Assembly (NCBI GenBank): GCA_963819975.1
Contig: CAWFYE010000002.1
Span: 372,001-436,000, forward strand
Direction of reading: 5' to 3'
Length of the DNA stretch: 64,000 nt
Source of the DNA: Palsa-1392 sp963819975
GTDB taxonomy: Bacteria > Verrucomicrobiota > Verrucomicrobiia > Chthoniobacterales > UBA10450
The notes beneath the pieces are model-generated. The model saw only the letters and a program-made list of their open reading frames with translations. It had not been told where the DNA came from and searched no databases. Of this stretch, positions 8,827 to 17,473 are shown piece by piece. The translations under genes were made by a program, and so were the position numbers. Positions within the stretch are counted from its first letter, which is position 1, and every line of letters begins with the position of its first letter.

Positions 8827-9558
8827 TTAGGCGGAAACGCCGGCCATCTCGACTTCTTCGCGCAGGCGCGCTTCGCCGCTGGCCGAGACGATCGCGTCGA
8901 CGAGCTTCTGCAGCATCACGCGGATGGCGCGGATGGCGTCGTCGTTTCCGGGAATCGGATAATCGATGACTTCAGGATCGGCATTGGTATCAACGATTGC
9001 GACCGTCGGAATGCCGAGGCGGCGCGCTTCGTTGACCGCGTTCTGCTCACGCGTCGTGTCGATGATGATAAGAGCGTCGGGGAGTTGCGACATTTCGAGG
9101 ATGCCTTCGAGGTTGCGGCGCAACTTGGCGGCTTCGCGCCCCAGCGCTGCAAGTTCCTGCTTGCCCATCTTTTTGTATTCGGGCGAGGCTTCGATTTCCT
9201 CGATGTATTTCAAGCGCCCGATGCTTTTCCGGATCGTTGCGAGATTCGTGAGTGTGCCGCCGAGCCACCGCTGGTTAACGTAAAATTGTCCGCACGCAAG
9301 AGCTGCTTCCTTGACCGCTTCCTGCGCCTGTTTCTTGCAGCCGACGAAGAGAATTTTGCCGCCGCGCTGCGTCACCTGCTGGAGAAAATCCGTCGCGAGC
9401 TGCAACTGCTTCACCGTTTCATCGAGGTTGATGATGTAGATGGCGTTGCGTTTTTCAAAAATGAACGGCTTCATTTTCGGGTTCCAGCGTTTCGTCTGGT
9501 GGCCAAAATGGACGCCGGCTTCGAGCAACTCGGGCACTAATTCAATCGTGTTGGACAT
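8827..9558 (-). CDS. rpsB: 30S ribosomal protein S2
   Basis: The 243-residue protein begins with the S2 hallmark LLEAGVHFGHQTKRWNPKM and continues with FIFEKRNAIYIINLDET. RWLGGTLTN and IPTVAIVDTNADP follow in the standard order, so the gene is complete. S2 is needed to recruit S1 to the small subunit, and the S1 gene (rpsA) lies 1.1 kb away. The TAA stop is formed by a GCCTAACG motif copy on the coding strand. rpsB and tsf form an operon; no clear terminator is seen between them. Confidence 0.97.
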   Translation of the reverse strand: MSNTIELVPELLEAGVHFGHQTKRWNPKMKPFIFEKRNAIYIINLDETVKQLQLATDFLQQVTQRGGKILFVGCKKQAQEAVKEAALACGQFYVNQRWLGGTLTNLATIRKSIGRLKYIEEIEASPEYKKMGKQELAALGREAAKLRRNLEGILEMSQLPDALIIIDTTREQNAVNEARRLGIPTVAIVDTNADPEVIDYPIPGNDDAIRAIRVMLQKLVDAIVSASGEARLREEVEMAGVSA

Positions 9559-9649
9559 AGGTATTTTGCATTCGCCGGGGGGCGCAGGGGACGGGGAAGA
9601 TGCTCCACACCCTCCGCTCTGGCAACTTCAATTTCGCCCGCGGAGCGCG

Positions 9650-10138
9650 CTAATGATCCCAGCCGGAATTGCTGTCGGAAATCATTTGCTGCAGCATCGG
9701 AAACCGGATTTCGCCGTAGTTCAACGCGTAACGGAGATCGCCCCCCTTGAAGATCCAGGTTGTCGGGATCCAGCTAAGCGGCAAACCGGCAAACTGCTTG
9801 ATGTGATCCGCCCCGCGTGGACCGGGGTCCGCGACGATCGTCACGTTCGGTTGCTTTGCGATCTCATATTTCGCGAGCATGGCGCGGCCATCCTCACCGC
9901 CATTCCAGACTGAGACGAAATAGAACTTTACCTCCGGGTTGTCCTTCACCGTCTTCGTCCAGCCCCCGCTCTTCAGCTCGGTCTGACAATTGGAACACCA
10001 TGGCGCCCACAGGTGCACGACCGAAAGGCCGGGCGCCTTGATCGCTTCGGAGATTATTTGTTCCGCGGGAGAAACCGCCAGCACGGGCGTGGCGGAAAAA
10101 GCCAAGGCCAGAACGGCGCTGAAAAGGTGCTTTGTCAT
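9650..10138 (-). CDS. Periplasmic thioredoxin-like protein
   Basis: A 162-residue protein with a signal peptide (MTKHLFSAVLALAFSATPVLA). LSVVHLWAPWCSNCQTEL follows, a thioredoxin fold with a W-C-S-N-C active site (Cys48 and Cys51). Later SWIPTTWIFKGG carries the cis-Pro region. It probably reduces or oxidises disulfides outside the cytoplasm, as TlpA-like proteins do. The start codon lies 22 bases after the end of the small frame-broken gene at 10161-10500 on the same strand, so the two were probably co-transcribed. Confidence 0.8.
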   Translation of the reverse strand: MTKHLFSAVLALAFSATPVLAVSPAEQIISEAIKAPGLSVVHLWAPWCSNCQTELKSGGWTKTVKDNPEVKFYFVSVWNGGEDGRAMLAKYEIAKQPNVTIVADPGPRGADHIKQFAGLPLSWIPTTWIFKGGDLRYALNYGEIRFPMLQQMISDSNSGWDH

Positions 10139-10160
10139 TCGTAAGCCGGCTCGAAGCCGA

Positions 10161-10500
10161 TCACTGAAAATCAGGGTTTTGTTGCAGCCAGCTTACGTCC
10201 GGCTCCATTCCCTTGGCGATTGCTGCGTTATAGACGCAAACGAATTGGCTGATCACGGCCTGCAATGCTTCTCCATCCTCGAGTCTGATCTTCACAGCTT
10301 GTCTGTTCCTGCGGGTCCAGTCCCGGAACTGAAATAGTGTGGCTCTGGCGGATCATGACCGTGCTCGAATGGACCCGATTATACAGACGAAGCGTGATTT
10401 CTACCGGTATGTCGCGGAGTTGAAACTTAAATTCCGATCGAAAAGAGACCGGTTCGCGAATTGCCGGATCCGTTAATGCTTCACTGGTGCTCCAACTCAT
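10161..10500 (-). pseudogene. Small gene with a frame change, or two overlapping small genes
   Basis: Reading leftward from ATG 10500, one frame gives MSWSTSEALTDPAIREPV, then RDIPVEITLRLYN and SHTISVPGLDPQEQ, and then degenerates before a stop near 10228. A second frame, one base off, opens in the same place and gives VKIRLEDGEALQAVISQF, then VYNAAIAKGMEPDVSWLQQ and a stop at 10161. Both halves look like real protein, and the second ends 22 bases before the thioredoxin gene. One indel near 10295 would join them into a protein of about 110 residues. A GTG start for a separate 44-residue overlapping gene is the alternative. I do not recognise the family. Confidence 0.45.
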
Positions 10501-10674
10501 AAGTGCGCAAAAGTATAGGCGGCAGGAGCGGGGATCAAACCCATTCTGGCTAGCCAGTTGACCACGCCCGAGAACGTGACTACTTTCCCTCCCCTTTCCG
10601 CGGGAACAGCAGGCGATTAGCGCCGCTGCTTTTAACCACCGAGCCCCGCCTCACCAAGAAAGCCTACTACCGTT

Positions 10675-12357
10675 ATGTTGCAAATGCAGGATTTGATGTC
10701 GAAGTCGATGAAAGACTTCAAAGAAGGCAGCATCGTCAAGGGGCGCATTCTGGAGATTCGGCCACGAGAAGTTCTCGTGGATATCGGTTACAAATCGGAG
10801 GGAGTCATCCCAACCGCGGAATTCGACGACATCGAGTCGCTCGAAGTCGGGGACGAAGTCGAGGTGCTGCTCGAGCGCCTGGAAAATGATGAAGGCATGG
10901 TCGTCCTCTCGAAAGAGAAAGCCGCCTATCGTCAAAACTGGAACAAGATCGCGCAGGTCTTTGCCGGTGACGGATTGATCAAGGGCAAGGTGAAGTCCGT
11001 CGTCAAAGGCGGTCTCATGGTAAACATCGGCGTGGAAGCTTTTCTGCCGGCCTCCCAGATCGACATCATACCTCCGCGCGACCTCCAGCAATTCGTTGGG
11101 AATACCTACGATTTCAAGATTGTTAAGATCAATGATGACCGGAAAAACGTCGTCCTCAGCCGCCGCGAGTTGATCGAGCAGGAGCGGAGTGAGAAGCGGC
11201 AGAAATTCCTAGAGGGCGTTAAGGTCGGCGACACCGTTTCCGGCGCGGTCAAGAATCTGACTGATTTCGGCGCCTTCATCGATCTCGGCGGGATGGATGG
11301 CCTCCTCCACATTACCGACATGACCTGGGGTCGGCTCGGTCATCCGAGCGAATTGCTCAAGGTCGGTCAGCAGCTCGAAGTCCTCGTCCTCGACATTAAC
11401 AAGGAAAAAGAGCGGGTTTCGTTAGGACTGAAACAGACTCAGAAAAATCCGTGGGACCAGATCGAAGAGCGTTTCCCGGCCGGCCAGAAGGTCAAAGGCA
11501 AGATTACCAATCTCGTGCCTTACGGCGCGTTTGTGGAATTGGAAGAAGGTGTCGAAGGCCTCATCCATGTTTCTGAGCTTTCCTGGACGAAACGCATCAT
11601 GCGTCCGTCAGATATTCTCACCGTCGGCCAGGAAGTGGAAGCCGTCGTCCTTGGCGTGAACAAGGAAGAGCAGAAGATTTCGTTAGGCCTGCGCCAGCTC
11701 GAGCCCAATCCGTGGGATGAGATCGAAAAGAAATTCACCATCGGCAGCCGCGTTAAAGGCCAGATCCGCAACATGACCGCCTACGGTGCGTTCGTGGAAC
11801 TCGAAGACGGCATCGACGGCATGATTCACGTCTCCGACCTGAGCTGGACTCGCAAGATCAATCACCCAATGGAGGTCTTCAAAAAGAACGACGAAGTCGA
11901 AGCAGAAGTGATCGACATCGACAAGACCAACCAGCGGATCAGCCTCGGCATCAAACAACTTTCGGACGATCCGTGGAAGGAAATCGATACCAAATACAAG
12001 ATCGGCGATCTTGTGACCGGCAAAGTCACGAAGCTGGCCAGCTTTGGGGCCTTTGTGCAGTTGCAGGATGACATCGACGGCCTCGTCCACATTTCGCAAT
12101 TGAGCGAAGACCACGTCGCGAAAGTGAAAGACGTGCTTAAGGTCGGCCAGGAAGTCGAAGCTCGCGTCATCAAGGTCGACAAAGTCGAGCGCCGCATTGG
12201 TCTCTCGATCAAGGCCGCCAACTACTCCGAGGAAGAGCTCAAGCGCGAATCTGAAGCGTTCGACAACTTCCGTCCCGGCGAAGACATGGTCGGTCTCGAG
12301 AAGGCTTTCGAAGCCGCCGAGGAAGACTACCGTCCCGGCGAAGCCAAGAAGAAGTAA
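10675..12357 (+). CDS. rpsA: 30S ribosomal protein S1
   Basis: The 560-residue protein has six consecutive S1 RNA-binding domains starting near residues 18, 101, 184, 270, 357 and 444. The last four show the strong G-x-V-x-G-x-V-x-x-x-x-x-G-A-F-V core followed by G-L-I-H-V-S-E-L-S-W. This is the full six-domain form found in E. coli and most Gram-negative bacteria. S1 binds mRNA leaders and helps the 30S subunit start translation. The 174 bases upstream (10501-10674) hold its promoter region, but I cannot pick boxes with confidence. Two CGTTAGG motif copies lie inside (11420 and 11681). Confidence 0.95.
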   Translation: MLQMQDLMSKSMKDFKEGSIVKGRILEIRPREVLVDIGYKSEGVIPTAEFDDIESLEVGDEVEVLLERLENDEGMVVLSKEKAAYRQNWNKIAQVFAGDGLIKGKVKSVVKGGLMVNIGVEAFLPASQIDIIPPRDLQQFVGNTYDFKIVKINDDRKNVVLSRRELIEQERSEKRQKFLEGVKVGDTVSGAVKNLTDFGAFIDLGGMDGLLHITDMTWGRLGHPSELLKVGQQLEVLVLDINKEKERVSLGLKQTQKNPWDQIEERFPAGQKVKGKITNLVPYGAFVELEEGVEGLIHVSELSWTKRIMRPSDILTVGQEVEAVVLGVNKEEQKISLGLRQLEPNPWDEIEKKFTIGSRVKGQIRNMTAYGAFVELEDGIDGMIHVSDLSWTRKINHPMEVFKKNDEVEAEVIDIDKTNQRISLGIKQLSDDPWKEIDTKYKIGDLVTGKVTKLASFGAFVQLQDDIDGLVHISQLSEDHVAKVKDVLKVGQEVEARVIKVDKVERRIGLSIKAANYSEEELKRESEAFDNFRPGEDMVGLEKAFEAAEEDYRPGEAKKK

Positions 12358-12362
12358 GGTGT

Positions 12363-12456
12363 AGACGTTTCGGCTCTGCGAAACGCGGCACCGGACTCCA
12401 TCCGCAGCTTCAGTCGATTTCAATTCGACACTCGCGTTTCGCAGAGCGAAACGTCT
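12363..12456. repeat. Palindromic repeat pair, family A (REP/BIME-like)
   Basis: Just after rpsA two copies of a short palindrome lie head to head, about 45 bases apart. The left copy reads AGACGTTTCGGCTCTGCG and so on; the right copy is its reverse complement with one base missing and can itself fold as CGTTTCGC-AGA-GCGAAACG (12435-12453). A third copy, CGCTTCGC-AGA-GCGAAGCG, is at 37677. The compensating T/C changes in the stems argue for a conserved hairpin. It may also serve as the rpsA terminator. Confidence 0.6.
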
Positions 12457-12458
12457 CC

Positions 12459-14213
12459 ATGGCTTTCCGCAGCTTTTTCCTCCTTCTCGCGCTGGCGATT
12501 TCGTCCTTCCGGCTGGCCGCGCAAAGCGCCCCGGCGTTTAGCAAGGTTGTTGTTTTCGGCGACAGCCTTTCTGATAACGGCAACATCCAGCATGTCGTCA
12601 AAGACAAGACAGTTTTCATCAGTTTCCCGAGTCTGCTCTTCGACTACGCTGACGGGCGCTTCACCAACAGCACTCAAACTTTTCCCGCTTCGCGCGACTA
12701 CGAGGGCACCTGGCACGAGCAACTTGCCGAAGCCTTCCTGGGACTCCCGGCCGCAACTAATAGCCTCGACGGCGGAACGAACTACGCCTTCGGCGGCGCG
12801 ACCACGATTGACGGAGCGAGCGAGCGGACGGTCATTTCCAACCCGGAGCCGTTTCTCGGCGGCGACCTCACAATCACGATCGATAACCTCGGAAAACAGG
12901 TCGACGATTATCTGGCCAGCCACGCCGTTGATCCGGCCGCGCTTTACATTGTTTGGGGTGGCGGGAATGACCTCTTCGATGATCCGAGTTCCGAAAATGT
13001 TCTCGCGACCGCGCAGCGTGTCGCCGGTCTCGTCGAACGGCTGGCACGTGCCGGTGCCTATTACATTCTCGTGCCTAACGTCCCGCCGCTTGGCTTGGTG
13101 CCGAACTATCAGGACGATATTCCCAAGGCCGCGCTCTTGAACGCCGGCTCGACTGAGTATCGGCAAGAGTTCAATACCCAGCTTGATGCTGCCGTCAGCA
13201 CCCTGGCCGGTGAGGCGATCAGCATTGCACTTTATCGTTACGATATTTTCGGGCTCTTTTACCGACTGGCCGCGAACCCCGAGGATGTCGATTTCGTTAA
13301 TATCAGCGAAGTTTCTCAAGCCAAGGACGTCAATCCCGATGAATACCTTTTCTGGGACGACATCCATCCCACGACCGCGGGCCATTACCAGATCGCATCC
13401 GCCGCTTTCGACCTTTTGAACGGGACGGCACTTCCTCCGGCACAGTCGCTCAACCTTTCCGCGCGTCTCGCGGTTGGGACGGATGAGAACGTCCTGATCG
13501 GCGGTCTCATCGTGACCGGCACGGAAGCGAAAAAGGTGATCGTTAGGGGTCTGGGTCCTTCGATCGCTCTGAACGGCCTCCCTCTCGCCGGCACTCTGGC
13601 CGACCCCGTGCTCGAACTCTACCAGGGTGGCACGCTCATCAGCCGCAATGACAACTGGAAAGATACGCAACAGTCCGAAATTGAAGCCACCGGCCTCGCG
13701 CCGGAGGACGACCTCGAATCCGCGATCGTCGCCACCCTCGCACCCGGCGCCTACACGGTCGTCCTCCTTGGGCAAAACGGCGGCACCGGCGTCGGCCTGG
13801 TGGAAGCTTATGATCTCGACACCACCGCCAAGTCCTCGCTCGCTAACACCAGCACCCGCGGCTTTGTGCAGATCGGAGACGATGTCCTGATCGCTGGTTT
13901 CATCATTGGCGCCGGCGGGAGCGACACTGTAGTCGTTAGGGCGCTCGGCCCTTCACTGGGTTCTGCCGGCGTGGCTGATCCGCTGGCCGATCCGACCCTC
14001 GAACTCTATGACGGCAATGGCCTCCTCATTAGGAGCGACGACGATTGGCGCGAGACGCAGGAATCGCTCATCCGCTCGACCGGGCTTGCGCCGATCGACG
14101 ATGCCGAGGCTGCCATCGTCCGTTCGCTCGCGCCCGGCAATTACACCGCGGTGGTCCGAGGTAAAAACGGCGGCACCGGGGTGGCCTTGGTCGAGGTTTA
14201 CAATTTGCAGTGA
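12459..14213 (+). CDS. Secreted SGNH/GDSL esterase with two C-terminal beta repeats (copy 1)
   Basis: A 584-residue protein: signal peptide (residues 1-21), then an SGNH hydrolase domain. VVVFGDSLSDNGN holds the nucleophile Ser36, WGGGNDLFDD near residue 166 is block III, and DDIHPTTAGHYQI near residue 300 holds the Asp and His of block V. The same arrangement occurs in thermolabile-hemolysin-type phospholipases and autotransporter esterases. Residues about 325-450 and 455-584 are two copies of one module containing S-x-R-A-x-V, V-I-V-R-G-L-G-P-S, DPVLELY and NGGTGVGLVE. It probably acts on lipids or acetyl esters outside the cell. The next gene is a close paralogue. Confidence 0.85.
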   Translation: MAFRSFFLLLALAISSFRLAAQSAPAFSKVVVFGDSLSDNGNIQHVVKDKTVFISFPSLLFDYADGRFTNSTQTFPASRDYEGTWHEQLAEAFLGLPAATNSLDGGTNYAFGGATTIDGASERTVISNPEPFLGGDLTITIDNLGKQVDDYLASHAVDPAALYIVWGGGNDLFDDPSSENVLATAQRVAGLVERLARAGAYYILVPNVPPLGLVPNYQDDIPKAALLNAGSTEYRQEFNTQLDAAVSTLAGEAISIALYRYDIFGLFYRLAANPEDVDFVNISEVSQAKDVNPDEYLFWDDIHPTTAGHYQIASAAFDLLNGTALPPAQSLNLSARLAVGTDENVLIGGLIVTGTEAKKVIVRGLGPSIALNGLPLAGTLADPVLELYQGGTLISRNDNWKDTQQSEIEATGLAPEDDLESAIVATLAPGAYTVVLLGQNGGTGVGLVEAYDLDTTAKSSLANTSTRGFVQIGDDVLIAGFIIGAGGSDTVVVRALGPSLGSAGVADPLADPTLELYDGNGLLIRSDDDWRETQESLIRSTGLAPIDDAEAAIVRSLAPGNYTAVVRGKNGGTGVALVEVYNLQ

Positions 14214-14386
14214 CGTTTTTCCTTCTGGGACAGAAAAAAAGTAGGCCGACCGCGCCCTGCCCTTCGATTCACATTTGAGCGTTCGCCGCCGCGCGGCGGA
14301 GAAACAAAGGGGAGGCTGACAGTTTGTCGCTCGTTAGGCGGAAGAATTCGCTTAGCTGAAAGCCTCCGCCATCAGCCTGATTCATC

Positions 14387-16159
14387 ATGATTTTATCTTC
14401 TCGTTTTTACCGCTTCTGCCTCGGCGTGGTCGCCGCCGCCTTCCTCAGCGGCGCGGGTCAGATTCACGCCCAAAGCACCCCAACGTTCAGTCAGGTGATC
14501 GTGTTCGGCGACAGCTTGTCCGATGACGGCAACATCCGAAACCGGCTCGAAGATCAATATTTTATCAGCTATCCAGGTGGGGATTTTAACTACAGCGACG
14601 GTCGATTCACGAACAGCTCCGATACCGATCCTGCCTCCGATTTGTATGCTGGCACCTGGCACGAACAGCTCGCGCGCGACTTTCTCGGCCTGCCGGCGGC
14701 CACAAACAGCCTCGACGGTGGGACCGACTACGCTTTTGGGGGTGCCACGACCGAGGACGGGACGCGGGAAGTCACAGTCATTTCCAATCCCGAACCGTTC
14801 GTCGGCGGCGATTTCACCGTTACGATCGATAATCTTGGGAAACAGGTGGACGATTATCTGACCGACGAGACGCTCGATCCCGCGGCGCTCTTCATCGTCT
14901 GGGGCGGCGGCAACGATCTCTTTGATGACGACAGCTCCGACAATGTCATCGCGACTGCAGAGCGGATGGGCGCTTTGGTCGACCGATTGGCCCGTGCCGG
15001 AGCCGTGTCGATTCTTGTCCCTAACGTTCCGCCTCTCGGGCTCGTCCCGAACTACAAGGACGATCCGGACACGGCGGCCTCGCTCAACGCCGCCTCCGCT
15101 CAATATCGCGACGAGCTGAATACGCAACTGGACGCGACCGTCAGCGCACTGGCGGCCGACGGCATTACCATCGCGCTCTACCGGCTCGACATCTACGGGC
15201 TTTTCTACCGGCTTGCGGCCAACCCGGAGGATTACGGCTTCGTCAACATCAGTGACAGCGCGCAAGGGGCTGATGTAAATCCGGATGAATATCTGTTTTG
15301 GGATGAGATTCATCCTACGACCGCGGGCCATTACCAGATTGCGGTCGCGGCGTCCGAAGTGCTCAATGGCACCGCCGAGCCGCCCGCCCAGTCGCTCAAT
15401 CTCTCGGCCCGCCTTGCGGTCGAAACCGGCGACGATGTTTTGATCGGCGGCCTGATCGTGAGCGGCGACGTCGCGAAAGAAGTCATCGTTAGGGGCATCG
15501 GACCCTCGCTTGCGGCCAGCGGCCTCCCGGACACCGATCTCCTGGCCGATCCCGTGCTCGAACTTTACCAGGGTGACGTTCTCATTATGAGCAACGACAA
15601 CTGGCGCGAAACCCAGGAAACTGAAATCACCGCCACCGGGTTGCAGCCGAGCGAGGATCTCGAATCCGCTATCATAGCGACCCTCGATCCGGGCGAGTAC
15701 ACCGTCGTTTTGCACGGCCAGAATAGCGGCACGGGCATCGGGCTGGTGGAAGCTTACGATCTCGATCCCGCCGCCACCTCTGCCCTTTCCAACACGAGCA
15801 CTCGCGGTCTTGTCCAGACAGGCGACGATGTTCTGATCGGCGGATTCATTATCGGTAACGGCGGGAGCGATACGGTCGTCGTGAGGGCGATCGGACCTTC
15901 GTTGGCTGACGCTGGGGTCGCCAATCCTTTGGCCGATCCGACTCTTGATTTATACGATGCCAACGGCGCGATCATCCTGAGCGACGATAACTGGCGCGAC
16001 TCGCAGGAATCGCTCATCCAGTCGACCGGTCTTGCCCCGACTAATGACCTTGAATCTGCCATCATCCGCTCGCTCACGCCGGGCAATTACACCGCCGTGG
16101 TGAGCGGAAAAGACGGCGGAACGGGCGTCGCATTGGTCGAAGTTTACAATTTGCAATAG
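14387..16159 (+). CDS. Secreted SGNH/GDSL esterase with two C-terminal beta repeats (copy 2)
   Basis: A 590-residue paralogue of the preceding gene, alike in every domain: signal peptide, VIVFGDSLSDDGN with the nucleophile Ser, WGGGNDLFDDDS, DEIHPTTAGHYQI with the Asp/His pair, and two C-terminal beta modules that end in VALVEVYNLQ exactly as in copy 1. Long stretches are identical, so this is a tandem duplication. The 173-base gap between the two holds one CGTTAGGC motif copy (14332). The second copy has diverged mainly in the first 60 residues. Each could be transcribed separately. Confidence 0.85.
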   Translation: MILSSRFYRFCLGVVAAAFLSGAGQIHAQSTPTFSQVIVFGDSLSDDGNIRNRLEDQYFISYPGGDFNYSDGRFTNSSDTDPASDLYAGTWHEQLARDFLGLPAATNSLDGGTDYAFGGATTEDGTREVTVISNPEPFVGGDFTVTIDNLGKQVDDYLTDETLDPAALFIVWGGGNDLFDDDSSDNVIATAERMGALVDRLARAGAVSILVPNVPPLGLVPNYKDDPDTAASLNAASAQYRDELNTQLDATVSALAADGITIALYRLDIYGLFYRLAANPEDYGFVNISDSAQGADVNPDEYLFWDEIHPTTAGHYQIAVAASEVLNGTAEPPAQSLNLSARLAVETGDDVLIGGLIVSGDVAKEVIVRGIGPSLAASGLPDTDLLADPVLELYQGDVLIMSNDNWRETQETEITATGLQPSEDLESAIIATLDPGEYTVVLHGQNSGTGIGLVEAYDLDPAATSALSNTSTRGLVQTGDDVLIGGFIIGNGGSDTVVVRAIGPSLADAGVANPLADPTLDLYDANGAIILSDDNWRDSQESLIQSTGLAPTNDLESAIIRSLTPGNYTAVVSGKDGGTGVALVEVYNLQ

Positions 16160-16222
16160 CAGGATCTGTCGAAAGACCTCTCGGCGATTGAAAACGCACC
16201 TAGTTGTATTGCTCTATGTCAG

Positions 16223-17412
16223 CTAAATCACCACTCCGTCGGCGCGCAGGCTGGTGATCGCCCGCTGATCGAGACCAAGAACCGTCCGCAGTATCTCTTC
16301 CGAATGTTCACCCAAGGTTGGGGGTAACTCTGCCGAGTCGTGATCCCGGCACAAAGGCGACCGCGCCAGATAAACAGTCTGCCCCGACGCCGACGTGGCC
16401 TTAATTCGCAGTCGGCTACGCGACGCGTCACTGCTTTTGAACAAGTCAAATGTCCATACCGGGCCGTGCGGAACATTGGCGGGTTCGAGTCGACTTGCCA
16501 GTAGCTGAGCGGCTTGGCTTTGATCCGCGCGGCGATGAGGGGGACCAATACTTCGCGATTTTCGACGCGGCTCCTGTTGGTGCGAAAACGAGAATCGGAG
16601 GCGAGATCATCGGTATTCGCCGCTATGCAAAACCGCCTCCATTGCTTGTCATTGCCGATCGCCAAAATCAGAAAGCCGTCCGCGGCCGCAAAGAGCTGGT
16701 AAGGGACAATCTGCAGGTGAGCGTGCCCCTGCTTTTTCGGTTGCCGACCGGAACAGAGAAATGATTGCACGACGTTCGCCTGCGCAGCGACCGCGCAATC
16801 GAGCAGGGAAACATCGAACGCGTAACCTTCGCCGCTCTTTTGTCTTGCATGAAGGGCCGCCAGGATGCCGGTGGACGCATAAAGGCCTGTAAGGATATCC
16901 GCGATCGCGACCCCGAACTTATAGGGATCTCCCGCTGCCGGCCCATTCATCGCCATCATGCCGCTCATCCCTTGAATCACGTAGTCATACCCCGGCCTGT
17001 GCTTCGGATCGTCGGGACCGAAGCCCGATATGGTTGCAATAACGAGCTGCGGATTTAGAGCGTGCAGATCAGTCGCGCCTAGTCCCAGGCGAGTGCGGCT
17101 ATCGGCGCGAAAATTTTCTATCAGGACGTCACTGCGGCTAATAAGCTGCTTAAGCAGGGCCGGTCCCTCCGGTTTCTTAAGATCTAAAGCCAGGCTTTTT
17201 TTATTGCGATTGCACGCCAGGAAGTAATCGGAAAGACCGCTTAGGTAAGGCGTCCCCCAACTTCTCGTTTCGTCGCCTCCGGAAGGATCTTCGACCTTGA
17301 TTACGTCAGCGCCGAGATCCCCTAGAATCTGGGTGCAAAACGGACCAGCCAGAACCCGGCTCAAGTCCAATACCCGAAGACCTGTAAGCGCCTTGCCGAG
17401 AGAACCGAGCAT
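16223..17412 (-). pseudogene. CaiB/BaiF-type CoA-transferase, frameshifted
   Basis: From ATG 17412 the frame reads LTGLRVLDLSRVLAGPFC, then LGADVIKVEDP, ENFRADSRTRLGLG, SGFGPDD and GYDYVIQGMSGMM, all hallmarks of family III CoA-transferases with the catalytic Asp region (VSLLDCAVAAQ follows). The frame derails near 16500. The true C-terminus continues in another frame as LEPANVPHGPVWTFDLF and then LPPTLGEHSEEILR, ending at 16223. Joined, the protein is about 396 residues, normal for the family. Either the gene is broken or the assembly has an indel. It lies 61 bases downstream of speA on the same strand. The family moves CoA between carboxylic acids; the substrate is unknown. Confidence 0.75.
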
Positions 17413-17473
17413 ACACTTGCCTCCTATGTTCCGGCCGACCACGAGCGCAAATACAAGGAGCGATCGCGCGAAA

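Noticed and set aside
12420..15715. Two minus-strand frames of over 430 codons opposite the SGNH esterases
   Set aside because: They mirror each other only because the sense genes are paralogues; no signal or domain is seen.
17030..17227. Small plus-strand frames inside caiB and speA
   Set aside because: Shadows without start signals or conserved features.
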